From the NCBI RefSeq assembly GCF_020410765.1, contig NZ_CP084541.1, forward strand, positions 3,042,501-3,106,500: a DNA stretch of 64,000 nt, in the 5' to 3' direction. The notes under the pieces are model-generated. The model saw only the letters and a program-made list of their open reading frames with translations. It had not been told where the DNA came from and searched no databases. Source of the DNA: Streptomyces marincola (GTDB taxonomy: Bacteria; Actinomycetota; Actinomycetes; Streptomycetales; Streptomycetaceae). A program made the translations under genes and the position numbers. Below are positions 60,971 through 64,000 of the stretch, piece by piece (positions within the stretch are counted from its first letter, which is position 1; the number at the start of each line of letters is the position of its first letter).

Positions 60971-62179
60971 TCATCCGGCGGCGGCCGGCGCCTTCGCGCC
61001 GCGGTCCCGGCCGACGACGAACAGCGTGAGGATGGCGAGCCCGGCGCCGATCCACAGCACGCTCTCGGTGGCGATGCCGTCGACCGCGAGGCCGCCGAAC
61101 AGCGCGCCCAGGGCGATGGACAGGTTGAACATCGAGACGTACAGCGAGGACGCGGCCTCGGTGGCGTCGGGCGCGGCGTCCAGGATCCACGACTGGAAGG
61201 TGACCGGCACGGCGCCGTAGCCCAGGCCCCACACGACCAGGATCAGGCTCGCGGTGAGGGTGCTGCCCCCGACCAGCGCGAGCAGCACCATCGCGACGGT
61301 GATGAGCACGGCGATGCCCATGACGGTCTGCCGCAGCCGCTTGGCGATCAGCGCGCCCGCGATGAAGTTGCCGCAGATGCCCGCGACGCCGAACACCAGG
61401 AGCAGCACGCCGATCATGCTGTCGTCGACGCCGTCGTCCTGGAGGATGGGCCGCACGAAGGTGTAGGCGACGAAGTGGCCGGTGATGACGAGGAACGTCA
61501 TCGTGATGCCGATGCGCACCCCGGCGTTCCCCTTGAACACCTTCGGCAGGTCGCCGAAGGTGATGGTCCGCTCGGCCGGGACCTTCGGCATGAGGAAGAG
61601 GATGCACGCGAGCGAGGTGAGGCCGAGCACGCCCACGACGCCGAACGCGGTGCGCCACCCGCTGAGGTCGCCGATGAACGTGCCGAGCGGCACACCGAAG
61701 ACGGACGCCGTCTCGACGCCGCCGAAGATGACCGCGGTGGCGCGCGGGACGTGCTTCTCCGGCACCAGGCGCAGGGCGATGCCGCCGGCGATGGACCAGA
61801 AGCCGCCGACGCTGATGCCGACGAGGAAGCGGGCGAGGAGCACGACGGCGAAGCTGGTCGCGAAGGCTGAGGCGAGGTTCGCGGCGCCCACCAGGCCGAT
61901 CAGGACGGCCAGCACGATGCGGCGGTCGATGTGCCCGGTGGCCACGGTGACCACGGGCGCCGAGACCGCGGCGACCAGTCCTGGCACGGTCACCATCAGG
62001 CCCGCGGTGCCCTCCGACACGTCGAGGTCGGAGCCGACCGGGGTGAGCAGGCCGACGGGCAGGAGTTCCGAGGTCATCAGGGAGAAGATCCCCAGCGTCA
62101 CCGCGGCGACGGCGAGCCAGCCCTTGACGGGTGAACGGCCGCTGTCGGCGGTGGGCGCCGGGGTGTCGAGGCTGGTCAC
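60971..62179 (-). CDS. MFS exporter (DHA1-type)
   Basis: A 402-aa protein with 12 predicted spans, TM4-5 motif ARFLVGISVGGFWSIAGG, and the DHA1-like GHIDRRIVLAV loop. It resembles AraJ/YdhP-type drug or sugar efflux proteins. ATG 62179 is the natural start, with GAGGGA-like purines upstream. Position between the CMD gene and the BBE gene suggests export of an oxidised product. Confidence 0.88.
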   Translation of the reverse strand: MTSLDTPAPTADSGRSPVKGWLAVAAVTLGIFSLMTSELLPVGLLTPVGSDLDVSEGTAGLMVTVPGLVAAVSAPVVTVATGHIDRRIVLAVLIGLVGAANLASAFATSFAVVLLARFLVGISVGGFWSIAGGIALRLVPEKHVPRATAVIFGGVETASVFGVPLGTFIGDLSGWRTAFGVVGVLGLTSLACILFLMPKVPAERTITFGDLPKVFKGNAGVRIGITMTFLVITGHFVAYTFVRPILQDDGVDDSMIGVLLLVFGVAGICGNFIAGALIAKRLRQTVMGIAVLITVAMVLLALVGGSTLTASLILVVWGLGYGAVPVTFQSWILDAAPDATEAASSLYVSMFNLSIALGALFGGLAVDGIATESVLWIGAGLAILTLFVVGRDRGAKAPAAAG

Positions 62180-62229
62180 GGTGTGTCAGTCCTTCGTGAG
62201 GAGACATGCGGGGACGTGGGGGGCCACCG

Positions 62230-62295
62230 GCCGCCGGGGAACAGGCGGCGGGGAACGGGCGCCGGGGGAACAGGCGCCGGGGGGAACGGGCGGCG
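62230..62295. repeat. Tandem GCGCCGGGGGAACA-like repeats
   Basis: About four imperfect copies of a 17-18-bp unit (GGCGGCGGGGAACGGGC, GGCGCCGGGGGAACAGGC and variants) lie between the CMD-like and MFS genes. The rest of the 62180-62417 gap has no gene. The repeats probably reflect slippage and have no evident function. Confidence 0.5.
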
Positions 62296-62417
62296 CGCGG
62301 CCGGGCGGGTGCGGGCGCGGGCGCGGGCGCGGGCGGGTGGAACGTGCCGCGGGCGGCGGTCTCCGGGGGTCGACCGCCGCCCGCGAGCCGGGGTGCCGGC
62401 GTGGAGCGGCCGCGCCG

Positions 62418-62870
62418 TTACTCGGTGCCGGGGGTCTTGCGCGTGGTCACGTTCATGCGGTTCCACGCGTTGGTGGTGAAGATCAGGGCGATGAGCTGGG
62501 CCAGTTCCTTCTCGCCGAAGTGCTTGGCCGCCTCGTCGTAGACGTCGTCGTGCACGCCCTGGGGCAGCAGGGTGACGGCCTCGGTGAGGGCCAGGGCCGC
62601 GCGCTCGGCCTCGGTGAAGAGGCTGGACTCCTCCCAGGCCGAGAGCTGGTAGATGCGCTCCTCGGTCTCGCCGGCCTTGCGGGCGTCGGAGGTGTGGTAG
62701 TCGATGCAGTAGGCGCACCGGTTGATCTGGCTGGCGCGGATCTGCACCAGTTCGAGGAGGACGGGGTCGAGTCCGTCGCGCGCGGCGGCGTCGAGGGCGA
62801 GGACGGCCTTGAACACCTTGGGGGCGACGGCCGAGAAGTTCATGCGCTCGGGCACCTGGAACGTAGTCAT
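62418..62870 (-). CDS. Carboxymuconolactone decarboxylase/AhpD-like protein
   Basis: A 150-aa protein with the AhpD/CMD core: QINRCAYCIDYHTSDARKAG (Cys52, Cys55, His59) and LSAWEESSLFTEAERAALAL. The CxxC-H pattern gives peroxidase-linked thiol chemistry in AhpD. Many stand-alone homologues act as peroxide or organic-hydroperoxide defence proteins. ATG 62870 lacks a strong RBS, so the transcript may be leaderless. It is divergent from the MocR gene with a 46-bp spacer. Confidence 0.87.
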   Translation of the reverse strand: MTTFQVPERMNFSAVAPKVFKAVLALDAAARDGLDPVLLELVQIRASQINRCAYCIDYHTSDARKAGETEERIYQLSAWEESSLFTEAERAALALTEAVTLLPQGVHDDVYDEAAKHFGEKELAQLIALIFTTNAWNRMNVTTRKTPGTE

Positions 62871-62916
62871 GCAGCGAGCCTAGAAAGGGAAACGACCAGG
62901 AGTAGGGTGCATTGCC

Positions 62917-64000
62917 ATGGCAGAAACGTGGGTCAATACCCCTGCTCCGTCACGGCGGTTACCGCACCGGCCACCCGCGTCCGCACCCCCGGGCGACGCG
63001 CCCCCCGCCACCGGGGGAAGCGCCGCCGGGACACACGCAGCCGCAGCCCGGGACAAGAGTGCGGGGCGGGGGGCCGGGGTGCCGCGCGAGGGGGCGGACG
63101 GCCAGGACCTGCACCTGGAGCTGACCGGGACGGGCAGCCTGCGGACGCAGATCATGGACGCGCTCAGGGACGCCATCCGCTCCGGCCGCCTCGCCCCCGG
63201 CACGCGGCTGCCGCCCTACCGCGGCCTCGCGCGCGACCTCGGCATCGCGCGCAACACCGTCGCCGGCGCCTACGCGGAACTCGTCGAGGAGGGCTGGCTC
63301 TCCGCCCGGCAGGGCTCGGGCACCAGGGTCGCGCGCCGTGCCGAGCCCGCGCGCGCGGAGCCCGCGCGCCGCCCGCAGGGCCCTTCGCGCCGCCGCATCG
63401 TGCACGACCTGCTGCCGAGTTCCCCGGACGCGGCGGCGTTCCCGCGTGCCGCGTGGCTCACCTCCGTCCGCAGGGCCATGGCCGCCGCGCCCAACGACGC
63501 GTTCGGCGTGGGCGATCCGCGCGGCAGGGCGGAACTGCGCGGCACGCTCGCGGAGTACCTGGCGCGCGCCAGGGGCGTGCGCACCGCGCCCGACCGCATC
63601 GTCATCTGCTCGGGCTTCGCGCACGGGCTGCGGCTGCTCGCCCGCGTGCTCGACGGCCGGGTCGCGGTGGAGTCCTACGGCCTCGACTACCACCGCGCGC
63701 TGCTGCACGAGGCGGGCCTGGCCACCGTTCCGCTGCCGGTCGACGCGGCGGGGGCGCGCGTCGACGAGCTGCCCTGCACCCGCGCGCGGGCGGCCCTGCT
63801 CACGCCCGCGCACCAGTTCCCCACCGGCGGGCCGCTGCACCCCGGGCGCAGGGCGGCGGTCATCGACTGGGCCCGCTCGCACGGCGGGCTGCTGGTGGAG
63901 GACGACTACGACGGCGAGTTCAGGTACGACAGGCAGCCGGTGGGCGCGGTGCAGGGCCTCGACCCCGAGCGCGTGGTGTACATCGGGTCGATCAGCAAGA
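62917..64000 (+). CDS. MocR-type (GntR/aminotransferase) regulator, partial
   Basis: The gene runs off the right edge, leaving 361 codons. About residues 1-65 form a variable Pro/Ala head. A GntR winged HTH follows (about 66-135; LRTQIMDALRDAIRSGRLAPG, quoted in part, then GIARNTVAGAYAELVEEGWL), and then the start of a PLP aminotransferase fold (AFGVGDPRGRAELRG, TPAHQFPTGGPL, EDDYDGEFRYD). The last codons read IGSISK, so the likely PLP-binding lysine is just inside the window. ATG 62917 has AGGAG 13-18 nt upstream. MocR proteins usually control a divergent gene, here the AhpD-like and MFS genes. Confidence 0.88.
   Translation, partial: MAETWVNTPAPSRRLPHRPPASAPPGDAPPATGGSAAGTHAAAARDKSAGRGAGVPREGADGQDLHLELTGTGSLRTQIMDALRDAIRSGRLAPGTRLPPYRGLARDLGIARNTVAGAYAELVEEGWLSARQGSGTRVARRAEPARAEPARRPQGPSRRRIVHDLLPSSPDAAAFPRAAWLTSVRRAMAAAPNDAFGVGDPRGRAELRGTLAEYLARARGVRTAPDRIVICSGFAHGLRLLARVLDGRVAVESYGLDYHRALLHEAGLATVPLPVDAAGARVDELPCTRARAALLTPAHQFPTGGPLHPGRRAAVIDWARSHGGLLVEDDYDGEFRYDRQPVGAVQGLDPERVVYIGSISK

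Noticed and set aside
58853..61870. Very long (1005-codon) plus-strand frame
   Set aside because: It lies opposite the 5' end of the SARP gene, the BBE gene and the MFS gene, and has no recognisable domain; it is a stop-free shadow of high-GC DNA.

Overview
The window is a stretch of chromosome from a high-GC actinomycete, almost certainly a Streptomyces or close relative. This rests on the roughly 72-75% GC content, frequent GTG starts, GTGA/ATGA start-stop overlaps, and families typical of the genus (SpoIIE-type PP2C phosphatases, an NsdA-like regulator, a SARP, DUF397, an isorenieratene-type crtYTU block, and a c-di-AMP riboswitch ahead of a cell-wall hydrolase). No ribosomal or replication-origin genes are present. 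Two tRNAs were found, Lys(TTT) and Glu(TTC).

Layout. 0.2-8.4 kb: a PAS/SpoIIE phosphatase, a type II NADH dehydrogenase with a divergent TetR, a sigma factor fused to an anti-sigma-like zinc motif, a membrane segment and an NPCBM-like domain, and an orphan asparagine-synthase homologue with an altered ATP-loop residue. 9-16.7 kb: conserved core with an NsdA-like regulator, lhgO, a beta-propeller protein, trmB, a PrsW-type protease and a GT29-like glycosyltransferase. 17.4-20.2 kb: a lower-GC accessory island carrying an MrcB_N/PD-(D/E)XK nuclease and an XRE-DUF5919 regulator with two small genes. 20.3-31.5 kb: metabolic, stress and envelope genes (aldo/keto reductase, M23 hydrolase with riboswitch, HxlR, membrane PP2C, TAT-exported phosphatase/nuclease, MFS/TetR pair, Na+/H+ antiporter, alcohol dehydrogenase).

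31.8-37.6 kb is the most interesting block. It is a tightly coupled five-gene operon encoding an HSPA12-like Hsp70 ATPase, two unrecognised proteins (the first with long helical segments), a patatin phospholipase with an intact Ser-Asp dyad, and a two-TM DUF4231/SLATT-like protein. The layout of a large NTP-dependent protein plus membrane-attacking candidates resembles a biological conflict (anti-phage or self-limiting) system; this function is inferred.

37.6-44 kb: a PASTA-repeat protein, tRNA-Lys, a DEAD-box helicase, a lipoprotein, a small zincin, tRNA-Glu and an exported cholesterol-oxidase-like flavoprotein. 44.1-46.7 kb is a second accessory patch: an XRE-TPR regulator, an apparently orphan CRISPR array (five 37-nt repeats plus a possible decayed sixth, spacers 35-37 nt, no cas genes in the window), a frameshifted DUF397 gene and an 89-aa conserved protein. 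46.7-50.2 kb: crtY-crtT-crtU, the aromatic-carotenoid finishing genes, without the early crtEIBV genes.

50.3-56 kb: an IclR regulator and three genes that together could demethylate glycine betaine (Rieske oxygenase, dimethylglycine/sarcosine dehydrogenase, SoxA/SolA-type oxidase). 56.1-64 kb: a TVP38-type membrane protein, then a same-strand block (carboxymuconolactone decarboxylase-like, MFS exporter, BBE-type flavoprotein, SARP) divergent from a MocR-type regulator that runs off the right edge.
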